From Prunus persica (lineage: Eukaryota > Streptophyta > Magnoliopsida > Rosales > Rosaceae): 64,000 nt of DNA. This document shows, piece by piece, positions 46,194-57,573 of this stretch. Under the pieces are notes generated by a model. The model had not been told where the DNA came from. It did not search any database and saw nothing but the letters and a program-made list of their open reading frames with translations. Where the stretch lies: positions 2,898,150 to 2,962,149 of the forward strand of contig NC_034013.1 in assembly GCF_000346465.2 (NCBI RefSeq). Reading direction: 5' to 3'. Made by a program: the position numbers and the translations under genes. The stretch's first letter is position 1. Every line of letters begins with the position of its first letter.

Positions 46194-46589
46194 GCAATTA
46201 ATCCACAAATAGTAAGGTGAGGTATTTACAACTTATATTTCATTATCCGGATGCAATTTGGTGATACTAGTCATCTTTATCATGCAAGCAGCTGGCACTG
46301 CAGAACTATCTACTTACACATCCACATCTCCTAGTACAATTGCACAAGAAATAAAGCTGCTGTAAGAAATATGAAATTCTGAGAACATGGCTAGATTGCA
46401 TTTATTCTTAAGGTGCAACTCTGACATTATTGTCATGATACATAAAGAAATACATATATTCATGCAATACTATAAAAACTGAAAATTAAAAATATACAAT
46501 ACGAGAGCAATGGTAGTGACAGTGAGAGCGAGAATGAAATGGTAAATTTAAGACCATTAAGGTCCAAATATGAAACAATTTACCGGAGT

Positions 46590-48827
46590 TTAAATGCCAG
46601 ATGCATTACATTCTTCTAGGAGATTGAGAAGGTTATGTTCAGGGGCACTAAGAGAGGGTAAAATCATGCGATTGGTTCGTTTTTGTCTTGGTTTTGTCCC
46701 AGAATCTTCAGAATCAATAGATCCCCCTTCCTTCATCACTGGCAAGTCACCTCTCCTTGGCACAGTTGCTGATACTCGCTCCTTCCATAGTCTCCCATCC
46801 TGAAGGTCAAAGAAGCAATATCAGCATTCTATATAACAACAATTAACAAATTTTGAGTAAATATAAACAAATTAATGGCAATCTTAAGCCATTTCTACAT
46901 TTATATCCACACCACTTCTACATTTATATCCAATGGTAAGCATGTGATTAGGAGAAGTCAATGCTTATATACAACACACTTTATCCGATAAATCCACAGA
47001 AAATGGCAAAGACCAAAGACTTCACAGCTGCCTGTATGGCCAGAGAAACTGTTCGGTACCCTCTCTCAAATAGGCACAAAGTTTTTCTTCTAGGCACTTC
47101 TTTGTCCTACCGTATGTTGGAAGCTAGTGACAAAACATCAACAGAAAAACACTCAACATGGTTCCGCCATACCAAACGTAAATGTTTCAAGCAAACCTTA
47201 CCCAGCAGCACTTAAATTAATACTACAGTTGTACATCTGACATAAGGTATGGCGATCCAGATACTTAAACTACAAAATAAACAAGTAAGGTTTGCTAGGT
47301 AACACGAAAAAAACAGGTCTTGGAACAATATATCTTTGTGGGATTGCTTCACAGAAATCTTCTTGTGTGATATTCAACGACAGAGAAATATTTTCATTCT
47401 TTTCTAATTGTAACTTTCAAGAATAAAGGAATCTCCGTCTTCCATATATATAGCATCATGACACATTTTTGCAAGCCACATAATGTCTTAGTATCACCAC
47501 ATACATAGGGATCAGAGTTGGAAACTTTTATAACCTTAAACAACATATCCTGAATCCAACACTGAAAAAAATTTCAACGCTCAGGCAGCCAAGGTTGTCA
47601 TCTAATTCAATCAGCACAAAATAGAGACTGACTTCAATTATTACCATCAAACCTACTTGGACAACATGCAATGTCATCCAGAAGCAGCTTATTGGTAATC
47701 ATAGTTGACGCAGTTAAAAAAATCAATTTCTACTTCATGCCATCCAAACCAGCTCTAGCACCCTATATTGCTAACTTAAAAAACAAAAAATTCTTTAATG
47801 GAAGTCAGGATTTTATCTTACATTAAGAATTGAAGGTTCAGGTAACGGGCACTGGATTGGTCTATCATTGTTGAGAGGCTCGATTGGATGTTCAACTGGC
47901 TTAAACTCTACCGCTACCTCAATCCCATGAGAAGCGGTGATGGGGGCAGTTGCTGAACCTGTACCCTCTGAATTTGGGGGCAATACTTCCCTCTCATCCT
48001 GCAACAGATAGCAAATTACACGAAATTCTGAATGCACGTATCAAAGCCATAAATTCCATTGCAATGTGTAGCACAATCAGCAAGCGGCCGAATTTAAATC
48101 TGTCAGAAAATCTGTTGCTGTTAAGGAATTCAATGTAACTCACAGAACATTGTAAATTGACTTTGCACAACCAAAGAAAAAAGGAAAAAAAAGAAAGAAA
48201 AAGAGGGTCAATACCAATAAGAAGAAAGCAAACCACTTAAATTAATCACAGGCCTTGATGGTAACAAAGATTTATCCCCAATCAGTCAAACAGAAATCAT
48301 CAGTCATATGATTTATTCAATAAATAACAGAATAATGAAATTCAACAAACAGCTGACACAGTAGCTTTGCAAAAACTAATCAATATATTTCAAGGATCAA
48401 AGGGTTCATAACCCAAAACCAAAAGAGTCGAATTTGAAGAAATGGTATTTCAAAATAAACATATCCAAAACCAAAAGAAATGGTCAGATCCTGAGAAAAG
48501 TTCCACAACAGAAGACTAAATCAAACCCCATTTCACAAATTATAGAAGCAATTAAAAAAAAAAAAAAGTCAACCCCAGTCAAAATAAGACAGTCTAAAAT
48601 ATCTAATAACTACCTCAAAACGATTACAGACCCAGCAAAAGGAACAACAATCAGAGGATTGCAAATAAAAGAACACATCTAAAAAAGTGCAAAATCAAAC
48701 ATTTTGAAGAACAAGCCAATTATTGAAAATAAAAGAGAGAGCAGAAGAGAAGAGTTCTTACAATGGCACTCTGGGTCCGCCGATGAGCAGCTCTGCTGAC
48801 AGAGAACCTTGAGAAAATACCCACCAT
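46590..48827 (-). CDS. Conserved plant protein of unknown function, 150 aa
   Basis: Three exons, 48762-48827, 47822-47998 and 46590-46799, all joined in phase 0 with GT-AG introns. The product is 150 aa, beginning MVGIFSRFSVSRAAHRRTQS and ending LLEECNASGI. Features: a basic N-terminus, an acidic/Pro-rich middle (HGIEVAVEFKPVEHPIEPLN, PIQCPLPEPSILN), and a basic then hydrophobic C-terminus (DGRLWKERVSATVPRRGDLP, ILPSLSAPEHNLLNLLEEC). No signal peptide or membrane helix. It has the look of a plant protein family I recall only as uncharacterised; I know of no function. The clean ORF joining supports a real, expressed gene. It is bracketed by two oppositely directed copies of one LTR family. Confidence 0.85.
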
Positions 48828-48901
48828 AGTTCTTTTACTTTAGCAAAACTAAATTCACACGAAACGGTGTTATGATATTGGCTTTATTTGTCCAACCAAC
48901 T

Positions 48902-48966
48902 ACTTTCTCTCTCCGTCTCTCCGTCTCTCCGTCTCTCTGTCTCTCTGTCTCAACTCTCTCTCTCTA
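48902..48966. repeat. Pyrimidine microsatellite (TCTCTCCG)n/(TCTCTCTG)n in the gene's 5' region
   Basis: Tandem CTCTCCGT and CTCTCTGT units ending in (CT)n, about 75 bases upstream of the ATG of the 150-aa protein. On the sense strand this reads as a GA-rich tract, common in plant promoters and 5' UTRs. Confidence 0.75.
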
Positions 48967-49373
48967 GAGTACATACACCCAAATGATGCTCGACCACAAG
49001 GGTGTTTCAATCTTTGTTTCTGTTCCTTTTCTAGAGAAAGTGATGGATAGAGAAAGTTCGGGTACATAAGATATATTTTTTTTATAAGGCAGATTAGGTG
49101 AGGTTGCTTGGCGTAATGGGTTTTGTCCGTTTGAGATTTCCCTTTGTCTTGCTGTAGTTATTTGCTTTGCAGTCAGTAGATAAAAGGCTGTGAACGAGAA
49201 GAAACAAAGTGTTAGAGAATCATGAAATGGAGAAATAAACTTTTTTTTTTTTTTTTCGTTTTCACGGAAATTACAACTCAAGTGGTTAAGAATATTTTTT
49301 CTACCTCACGACAAGGAAAGTCAGTCCGAACAAGAATGAGACCCATTTACCAAGTGAACCCGAAGGCAATTAG

Positions 49374-49621
49374 TAATGCTACACTTATTATATTTTTATC
49401 TCATATTTCTATATCACATGATGTGGCATGTCCATATTATATGTCACATCAATTAAATCAATAAAGTGTATTTTAATTAAGACAATTAGAAAAACAAATA
49501 CTTAAATAAATCATAAAAGAAAAGAAAAAATTAAATAATTTTAATGATGTGGTTGTCCACCTCAACTGCCACATAGGATGATATAAGAATGTGGTATACA
49601 AATGTGGTAAGAGTAGCATTA
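49374..49621. mobile_element. Small TIR element (MITE), 248 bp
   Basis: Ends TAATGCTACACTTA and the inverted TAAGAGTAGCATTA pair. Inner ATATCACATGATGTGGCA and TGCCACATAGGATGATAT also pair. The AT-rich core is non-coding. Target duplication unclear. It lies about 0.55 kb upstream of the 150-aa protein gene. Confidence 0.6.
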
Positions 49622-49678
49622 TTCTTGCCTGAACTGCTGCCTAGAAGAAATTATGGAATAAGATTATACTACCATGTT

Positions 49679-49924
49679 GAGCCCGTTTGGGAGTGCTTCT
49701 AGAACAGTTAAAAGCGCTTTCTGACAACCAAAAGCACTTCTGACAGCATTTAGCAGAAAAGTTTAGAAGCGCTTTCTGGAGAAGCACCAGTCATGTGCTT
49801 CTTCAAAAAGCACTCCCAAGTGCTTTCCAATAAGCACTTCAATTTCTTATGAAATTTCAACGTTTTAATAATAAAAGCACTTAAAGTAAAAGTGCTTCAT
49901 AAAGAAACAGTCTCAAACGAGCCC
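49679..49924. mobile_element. Small TIR element (MITE), 246 bp, with AGTGCTT/AAGCACT repeats
   Basis: Ends GAGCCCGTTTGGGAGTGCTT and, inverted, ...CTCAAACGAGCCC. The interior repeats AAAAGCACTT and AAGTGCTT several times in both directions, giving a multi-armed fold-back. No ORF. Confidence 0.6.
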
Positions 49925-51010
49925 TTAATTTCTGATACTCTCATTCGAAATTTGTCACTTGTCATTTTTCAAAACAAGCAAAGCTTTTTTTACAGTTGGA
50001 CAAGAAACCCATTATTATCCCTTGAAATAAAATTAAGAAAATAAAAAATCAGCAAAAGACATAGCAACCCACCCTGACCCGCTCTCTTACCTCGCGCTTC
50101 CTCTCCCCTTGGTCACCGCCCCTCCCCTCTTTTTCTCTTCCCTAGTCTCTCTTTCTTCCTTCCTCTCTCTCCCTCACTTTGTGGCCTTCTCACACAGTTC
50201 AAAAAATTAACCATTGGTGGCTACCAAAGACCCATCTTTTTTTTGAAGGTCTCGCTCATTTTTTGACAGATTTTATCATATCTAAAAAAGGTTGAGGTGA
50301 AAGATGGGTGTTAATGGTAATTGAATAAAATTGGACCCATTTTCAATGCTTATGAGATCTTGCATGTGATTCCACGGGTCCAAGACACCTTGCAGTTTTA
50401 GTGAGAGTGAGAGATAGGAGAGAAGATGAGAAGGAGGATAGGTAGTGCTGGGTAAGGGGTTGGGTCGGGTGTGAGGTGGTTTAAGCGTCTTTTTTGTCCT
50501 TTTTTGTCTTTTTTGGTTTATTTTTTCTTTAGTTTTATTTTTTTCTCTCTCTCTCCTTGTTACCCGACATTAGCAAGTTTCTCCGTCTCTTTTTTTGGGG
50601 TCAAATTCTCCCTCTATTGGCTATATCTTCTATTATCTTGGGTGGGCAACTTGGCAACAACATCTTCTCCTCTCCTTTTGTCAACAAGAAGTATTATTCT
50701 CATTCTTTCCTTTGCTATATATCTTTAATTATAGTTTCAATTTAAAATTGAGTATTCTATGGTTTAATTAGGGATGAATTATAATTTTGGGATTTTGTTG
50801 AAATTAATTAGGGCTTTGATTAGAGATGAATTATTCTAGGGTTTTGATTTGGAATTTTGTTAAAATTAAGTATTCTAGGGTTTAATTATGGATGAATTAT
50901 AATTTTTGGTTTGGTATTGTTGAGACGCTATTATGAGAATTTGTTTGATTTTTTGTTGGTATGTTTGATTGAAATTCTTTCTACATATTATTCATAGGCT
51001 ATGTTTTATT
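49925..51010. other. Gene-free stretch, pyrimidine-rich, upstream of the hAT fragment
   Basis: C/T-rich sequence (50080-50180 and 50490-50620) and repeated AATTAGGG(A/C)TGAATTATAATTTT(T)GG motifs (near 50765 and 50890). It may be the 5' part of the hAT element. ORFs here reflect composition. Confidence 0.4.
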
Positions 51011-51320
51011 ATGTCAAATCACAATCGGAATCTCAAGAGAACAAAGAATTTGTTGTCTTCTTTTAAGAAAAAGAATGATGGGTCATCATCTAGTACATTG
51101 CCTTCTAGCACTTCTTTATCTACTCCAATATGTGATGAGCAAAATCTTCCAGAGTCTCCAAATGTTGAGCCTCCAATTGAAAGAGTTGAATCTCAAATAC
51201 TCAGTGATGATCATGATTTTAATATCAACTATCTTGAGCATGATCCAGGATTACATCATCTAATAAGCAAATATCGGTCGAATAAACAAGATAATGTGCG
51301 AAGTAAGGCTCATTATGTCT
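51011..51320 (+). pseudogene. hAT-type transposase N-terminus, truncated
   Basis: Begins MSNHNRNLKRTKNLLSSFKK and continues through a Ser/Pro-rich stretch to INYLEHDPGLHHLISKYRSN and NVRSKAHYV. The L-x-x-DPGxxxxIxxYxxNxxDxVR pattern is typical just before the TTF-type zinc finger of plant hAT (DUF4371/ZMYM1-like) transposases (family knowledge). The zinc finger, catalytic region and dimerisation domain are all missing, because LTR sequence starts at about 51353. Confidence 0.6.
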
Positions 51321-51352
51321 CCCCCTTCCCCCCCTCCCCTTCTCAGACTAGG

Positions 51353-53050
51353 TGTTTAGGCCTAAAAATTGTGCGGAGCCCAGCCCATTTTTCAAACCCA
51401 CAAGACATAGTCTTGGCGCAAGACATAAGCACAACTTGGGCTTGATTTAAATAAACTGAGAGAGCAGCCCAAAAATCGAGAAAGCCTAGTCCAGGACCTG
51501 TCAGCCCACAAGGATAAACTTGGGCTTTGGAAAAACAGAGAAAAGGAATCAGCCCACAATCCCAAAAACTCGGCCTGGGCTTGGCGTGATCAAACGAAAA
51601 AGAGAAGAGCCCAATATTAAAGCAAACCCACGTGACTGTCTGACTTTGAAAAGTCAGCAAATTCAACTAGTCACAAGAGAGTTGATGGGGAATTAATGAA
51701 GGCAAGCCTTACAGGAAGATTTCTCCAGTCTTTACAATCAAGGAAGAATACCAAAATCCTTTTCTATATTTAGAAAAATTCTGCTCCAAAACAGGTGCCA
51801 TTTCCAAGGGATAAGCAAGCTATATTTTCTAAAAAGATAAGTAGGTAGTAGGGAGTTGTTCACCTGGAAAATCAAACTAACCATCATGGCAGATTGGACT
51901 CTTACAAAAAGGAGATAAAAATCAAAGATAGGTTTTCTTTCAAAAAGCAGAGAAGTGATCCCACAAAGAACTGACTGTTGATGGTTTGTCTGCCAGAATA
52001 GATAAAATTCCCTGTTCTTTGACATTAAAAATGAAAGATCTTGCTTTTGGAGAAATCTGCTGCCCATTATTAAAAGAATAGAAATCTCATTCCAGCATTT
52101 TCTATAAATATGAGAGAGGGTTCAACAGATTAGAGGACAACCAAAAAAATAAATCAAAAACAAAAACTCAAAATGATCACTTGATCTCAAAAGCCTTCAA
52201 AACACTGAAGCAACCAAAAGCTCATTGAGCCACAAGAAACAAGTCAGCTATAATCCAGAATCTCTAACTTCAGTTCAGTTTTAGAGAAATAATTATTCAA
52301 AGTGAGATTTCTCTCATTACAAATTTGGTTCAGCACAAGCCAAATCAAGCAGAGTCCCGTTTTTTTTTTTTTTAACAAATATGAAAACCTCAACAAATTT
52401 ATGGAGAGCCCTGATCAAGCAGAACAGGTACTACAGTGCAGTTCCAGCTCAGTAATCATCAAATCCAGCCACTTACGCCCCTTTCAGACTGAAGAAGTTC
52501 TAATTTTGCCCGTTGGGCTTGAAATAGATTAAAGCTCTGCCAAACTCGAACATTGGTATCAATTTATAGCTGAAACTTGTCAGTTGAAGGTGTCGATGGT
52601 CCAATCCATCACAGATACGTCCAATCCAGCCTGGATCAAAAGTAGCTATCCAGGCAGAAATTAAAGTCCAATGCTTTTTTCTCTTTTTTAGAGTTGGTCT
52701 TTCCCTTTCTGAGTCTTGTAAAAGGTAGTTCTGTTTGAAACAGTTTACTTTCTTGTTATTTATTCTGGCCAGAACTACCAGTTTTGTACTGTGAAAAATT
52801 GTGAAGTCCTCACCAGTCTGAGGCAAGAAAAGAACTTATTTGGGAGATATTCCTCACCCAAATTCGTAATCGCTTGTTTAGAAATCAGTAACTTGGGGTG
52901 CAAGTTATCCATTTTTAAAGAAGTCTGCTAGGATTTTTATTGCAAGTCGTAGCACGCTCGCACACAAAAGAGACTTGTTGACCAGTCAATGGTTTTCGAG
53001 ACAATTGAGAACTTTACCCTATCATCACAGGAACAAATCAAAAACGGGTG
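51353..53050 (+). repeat. LTR plus leader of a gypsy-type element, plus-strand sister of 44.76-46.19 kb
   Basis: Starts TGTTTAGGCCTAAAAATTGTGC. Contains a TATA-like CTATAAATATGAGAGAGG (about 52104-52121), followed by an A-rich transcribed-leader-like sequence. It ends with the same GAAGTCCTCACCAGTCTGAG, TTGGGGTGCAAGT and CACGCTCGCACACAAAAG blocks that precede gag in the minus-strand copy. It stops after the first bases equivalent to gag, so only a 5' terminal fragment is present. All ORFs in it are spurious. Confidence 0.65.
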
Positions 53051-54546
53051 AACACTAGGTACATCTTTTTATGTTTATTAATGAAATTCACTTTCACTCG
53101 TATTGTCGAGTTTAGTATGTTAGTTTTGCCCAACCGGCTTTTGAATCCTGAAACTGCCACTGCTCATGCTGACGTCAACAACCAATATAAATACAAAAAT
53201 GAAAAATGAAAAAAAGATGAAAAAATTCAAAAATTCAGAAAATTTTTTCTATAAATACCTAGTCATGTTCTTCACTTTCTATACCAAAATTTCATACAAA
53301 TTCCTTTCCGCATATCTCATGTAAATAGTGCTTGTCTTTATTTACCATGATAATGAATGGTAAAGCAAAATTAAAAAGAATAAGATAATCACTATTCACG
53401 TGAATAATATTTATCCTTACTTGCCATTTCCCTTTACCATAGCTAAGTAAATGCAAGTGCTCTAAACCCGTATCCCTTACCACTATTCTCAGCCACACTC
53501 ACCATCATAGAAGAAAAGACAAATTAGTGTGTTTTCTTTTGGGTTTTTTTTTTTATGAGCACTGGATTGGTTGTTGGGTTGTTTTAATTATTTTATTCCA
53601 TGCAAAAGAGGTTAATATTACATGGGTTTTTTGATGCATTGAGTTTTTTTTTTAATAAAGAATATTGGGCTTTAAAGGCGGTGGCACAATGGTATTAAAT
53701 GGGATCTTTTAAAACACGTTTTATTGGTTTGGATCCGGATCCTTTATTTTAATTTTTTCTGTCATAATTTACTTTATTTTTATTTTTTAGATGTCATCTT
53801 ATTAAAATTTAATTTAAGGAATTTAAATTGGACACATCATCCTTAAAATAGAAAGCCAATTTACTCCTAGTTAAAAAGGAAAAAAAAAAAAAAAACCCTA
53901 AACTTAACGTACCTAGCAGTTTTTTTTTCCTTCTTCTTCCTTCATTGTTAATTGAGAGAGTTTCTAGTCGGATTTGAAATCAAAAGGCGAAGAGATAGAA
54001 CGAGAAAGACGACGTACGCATGTTCGTGTTGGACATATTTTTCAATTAGTATTTTGGCGCTCACAGTAATCAGAAGCATTTGTCCAACAAAAAAAATATC
54101 ATAAGTAACAAAGCCTACTCCATTTAAACCCAATTTAATCGTAAGACTCAATTAAGATAGAAAGCCACTGTATTTTTGGTGCTCAAAATATGTGGATTAT
54201 TGATTGTTGTGAACCACTTAGATTGGGATTGAAAATAAAAGGGGTATTTTTCTTTGATGGCTGAAATAAAATTGGTGTTTTTGAGTTTTAGAACTGCGAT
54301 TAGTTGAATCTGATTTCTGAAGAAGAAGAAGAAGAACACCAACGACTTAGCTTCTGTCTGTTTGGCAAGAATGTAATTTTATTTTTATTGTTGTAGGTGA
54401 TGTTGCAGTTGTTTTAACCTTTAGATTTTATTATGTTGATGTGGCAGTCTTATATTAAAAGTCAAGCAAATCCTAGTATCCTTTGCTCTGATTTTTTTTC
54501 TATGATTTCAGACATGCCACCTTGTTAAAAAAAAAGTCAATGATTA
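53051..54546. other. Gene-free stretch
   Basis: AT-rich, with T and A runs. No gene, RNA or repeat family could be named. Three short ORFs on the minus strand have no recognisable features. Confidence 0.35.
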
Positions 54547-55453
54547 TGGGTCAGTTTGGCATTGTTGTGCTGTGAAAATAATAGCTGTCAAATTTATTGT
54601 GTGATAAATTAGCTGTGAGAGAAAGCAGTTTGGCGTTTGGTAAATTATTTGTTAAAAGTGTTGTTAGTACAATAATCAGTTTCTAAGTGTTTGGTAAATT
54701 TTCTTGTGAAAGTAATGTGAGTTGTGTATAAAAAGGGCATTATGTTGAAATGACTTTTGTGTTAAAGTGTTTGATAAAAGGAAAACACTTTCACTTGCAC
54801 ACACACACACACATATACATATATATATATATATTCCATTAAAAATAAATATTATGTCAAAGAAACAAAGAAACAAAAACAAGAATGGGAAAAAAAAGAA
54901 GTAAACAAATAAAAACCAACAGCAACAACTATTGAAGTTAAAACCCTAGAAATTAAAGAGAGAGTGAAGAATGAAATTTATAGTTAAAACCATAGAGATT
55001 AAAGAGAATGAGGAAAGAATCAAATTGAGAAGAAATAAAAATAATATACCTCTTATTTGAGTCTTGTGGCTTATTAGGAGTGTTCTTCAATTGATTCAAC
55101 AAGAATAAAATAATAGGAAGAATAGAAGAGATTCAAGAGAAAGAAAACTCTGTGAAAGAGATGGCGTGAAGAAGCAAAGGGATGCGAAGGTGAAAACACG
55201 CGAAGAGAAGAGATTGCATGAAATAGATTGGGGTATTTTTGGAAGTTTGTAAATTTCATTAAACCCAGCGCCTCTTAGAAACTGATTCCTGCATAATCAA
55301 AAAATGAAAGCACCTAGCTGATTTCCCTTATAACTTTCTCTCACAGTAATTTTTATTAATAAGTGATTTTTTCATAGTTTATTAAACAGGCCTAGCTTCC
55401 CAAAAATTTTAAAAAATCACTTATCACCACAAATAAAGAATGCCAAACGGGCA
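54547..55453. mobile_element. Tourist-like element, 0.9 kb
   Basis: Ends TGGGTCAGTTTGGCATT and, inverted, AATGCCAAACGGGCA. TTA is repeated at both edges (54544-54546, 55454-55456). Inner pieces also pair (AACTGATTCC/CAGTTTCTAAG region, TCTCACAG...). Contains a (CA)n(TA)n microsatellite (about 54796-54833). No transposase. Confidence 0.65.
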
Positions 55454-55613
55454 TTAAAACTTGCCAATATATATATTTTTTATAGAAAAAGAATGAAAAA
55501 TCTTACAAATAGAAGTAAATGCTCTTTTAGCTAATGGTTCCTACTCAATTATGTTTTATACCTAAAAAATTTCCTCTCGGGACCCACTTGGAAGAAGCTA
55601 ATCTGGAATATAA

Positions 55614-55993
55614 GGCCCCGTTCGGTAGCATTTTAAGGGGATGTTTTCATTTTCAGAGAATAAAAATAAGGCAAAAACATGTTCGGTGCCCCAAAAATAG
55701 AAAACACTAAGAATGTTTTCATAAAATGAAAACAAGTTCATGTGTACCTGTAGAAAACAGAAAAAAGTTGTTTTCATTCTCATGTCAAACATTTCCATAA
55801 AAATAACTCATATATTATTATTTCAAATTGTATTACCATACACGTTTTCATTCTTTTTGTATTATAAAGATATTTTCTAATTAATCTATCCCAGACGCAT
55901 TTTCATTTCCTGAAAATGAAAATTCGTTTTTTTGTTTTCATTCTCTGAAAATATCTAAGAAAACATTCTCTGAAAACGTTACCGGACATGCCC
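55614..55993. mobile_element. Tourist-like MITE, 380 bp
   Basis: Ends GGCCCCGTTCGGTAGCATTTT and, inverted, ...AACGTTACCGGACATGCCC, with TAA repeated at both edges (55611-55613, 55994-55996). The interior is rich in TTTTCATTCTC/GAGAATGAAAA copies that can pair. Confidence 0.7.
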
Positions 55994-55996
55994 TAA

Positions 55997-56481
55997 AAGC
56001 CTGATAGGTTCAAAATTTGTGCATGATAACCGAGCCCAAAACCAAGTTTGTACTGAAAGCCAAGTCCAAAAAACTCACATTTGTTACAAGTTGGGCTCGA
56101 CCTACCATGATGCTCTCATACTAAATAAAAGCCCAACTACAATAATGTATGGCCCAAGATGTCGGCCCAATAATCATAACTGCATCCAAGGCCAAAACTC
56201 ATGACAATTCGACTTAAGTTCGAACTCCATAATTTGTTCCTCAGCCTAGTCCAAGGCCAAGTAAAATTGTATAAAACTGACTTTGGAAAAGCATCATGAG
56301 GTGGATTTCCGGCAGTGTGTCACCGCAGAAAGGCAAAAGGGTTGATTCGACGTTTAGCTACATTTTGAAACTTATGCACACAAATAGAAGTTTTCAAAAG
56401 AAGTGTGTGCAGAAGAATTAACCTCAAATCAAGGGTCGAGGTCTGGTTTGTCAGAGAAAAGGCAGCTTATTTGATGAATTA
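55997..56481. other. Gene-free stretch, possibly LTR-derived
   Basis: Motifs such as TTGGGCTCGACC and GGCCCAAGATGTCGGCCCAA recall the edges of plant LTRs, but no partner or boundary was found. Confidence 0.3.
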
Positions 56482-56923
56482 GGGTAATTATTAGTTAACT
56501 ACTACGAAGTTGTCCGTATTTTAGAGTTTGATACAGCAAGATTTTTTTGTCTTAGTCGCATTCGTAACGTTTAATCTTGTATCAATTTTATATATTCATT
56601 AGTCAATCCGTCAGGACCTCTATTCAAATTTTTGGGGGTTGGTTTTTGAATTTTTTTGTTGAAATTTTAATAAATTTGTAAGGTCACATGGTAGCTGAAA
56701 GGGTGGATAACTGATCACATCAACATTTTGGCAGGAATTGTTAAGTACGGGGCCCACTGGATGGATTCACATCAGTTTTTAACAGAGGTCCTGATGGATT
56801 GACTAACGAATATATGAAATTGGTACGAAATTAAACATTACAGATGCTACTGAGTCGAAAAAAACTACTTGTGTCGAACTCTAAAACACGAACAACTTCG
56901 TAGTAGTTAATTGATAATTACCC
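56482..56923. mobile_element. TIR element, 442 bp, with about 170-bp inverted arms
   Basis: Left end GGGTAATTATTAGTTAACTA and the right end TAGTTAATTGATAATTACCC are inverted copies. Pairing continues through CTACTACGAAGTTGT, TTTTAGAGTT, CGTTTAATCTTG-type and ATATATTCATTAGTCAATCC/GGATTGACTAACGAATATAT blocks. TTA is present at both edges. No ORF. Confidence 0.75.
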
Positions 56924-57573
56924 TTAAATATATAAACAAATAGCTATGGTTACCAGAGTATTCATTTGAGCACCATCTAAGTCACCCGAATTTCTCACTT
57001 AAATCTTTGTTTTAGTTTATAATTCAAAGAGGACTTGAGAGATGAAATTGACATCCTTACTATTCATTTATTCTCCAGGGTTTTTTCTTTTGAAATTATC
57101 CAGCATGTTTTCTTACAATAGGTATTTTTAAAATGAGGTGGCATGTCTAAATTAAAAGCCAAGCACATACCAGTAGAGAGAATCAAAGCAGAAGGATCCG
57201 AATCCATAAAAGTGAAGCTCCCTATAAATTTTCTTTTGTTGCTTGTGGTAGAATCCTTGTCCAATTATATTTTCTGTTAAATAATAGAAACAAGAAAGAA
57301 GAGCAAATTATTGATGCTAAAATTGGTAAGGGAGGTTACCCTTTAAACCTTTCAAGGCATAGTTCCAGATTCCACAATTTAAACAAGCATTTCCTGAGAC
57401 ATTATAGACCCAAAAACAACCACATGCATGCTCAATGTCATTATAATTTATAATTGATGTTCCCAAAAATAAAATATACTTTATTTGGATGAAAATACCA
57501 CAGAGCATGTTACAAATTTCCCTCGCTCTTCACTTTAATTAAAAAGTAAATACAAAGAAGATCCTAAGCCACA
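56924..57573. other. 3' flank of the XLG gene
   Basis: Presumed 3' UTR and downstream region of the minus-strand XLG gene. No other gene seen. ORFs at 57064-57508 are short and featureless. Confidence 0.4.

Noticed and set aside
50471..50745. Overlapping ORFs rich in Phe, Ser and Leu
   Set aside because: Pyrimidine-rich composition produces both frames. No similarity recognised.
51450..52826. Several 100-aa minus-strand ORFs
   Set aside because: They lie within the LTR and leader shared with 44.76-46.19 kb, and neither copy keeps them open.
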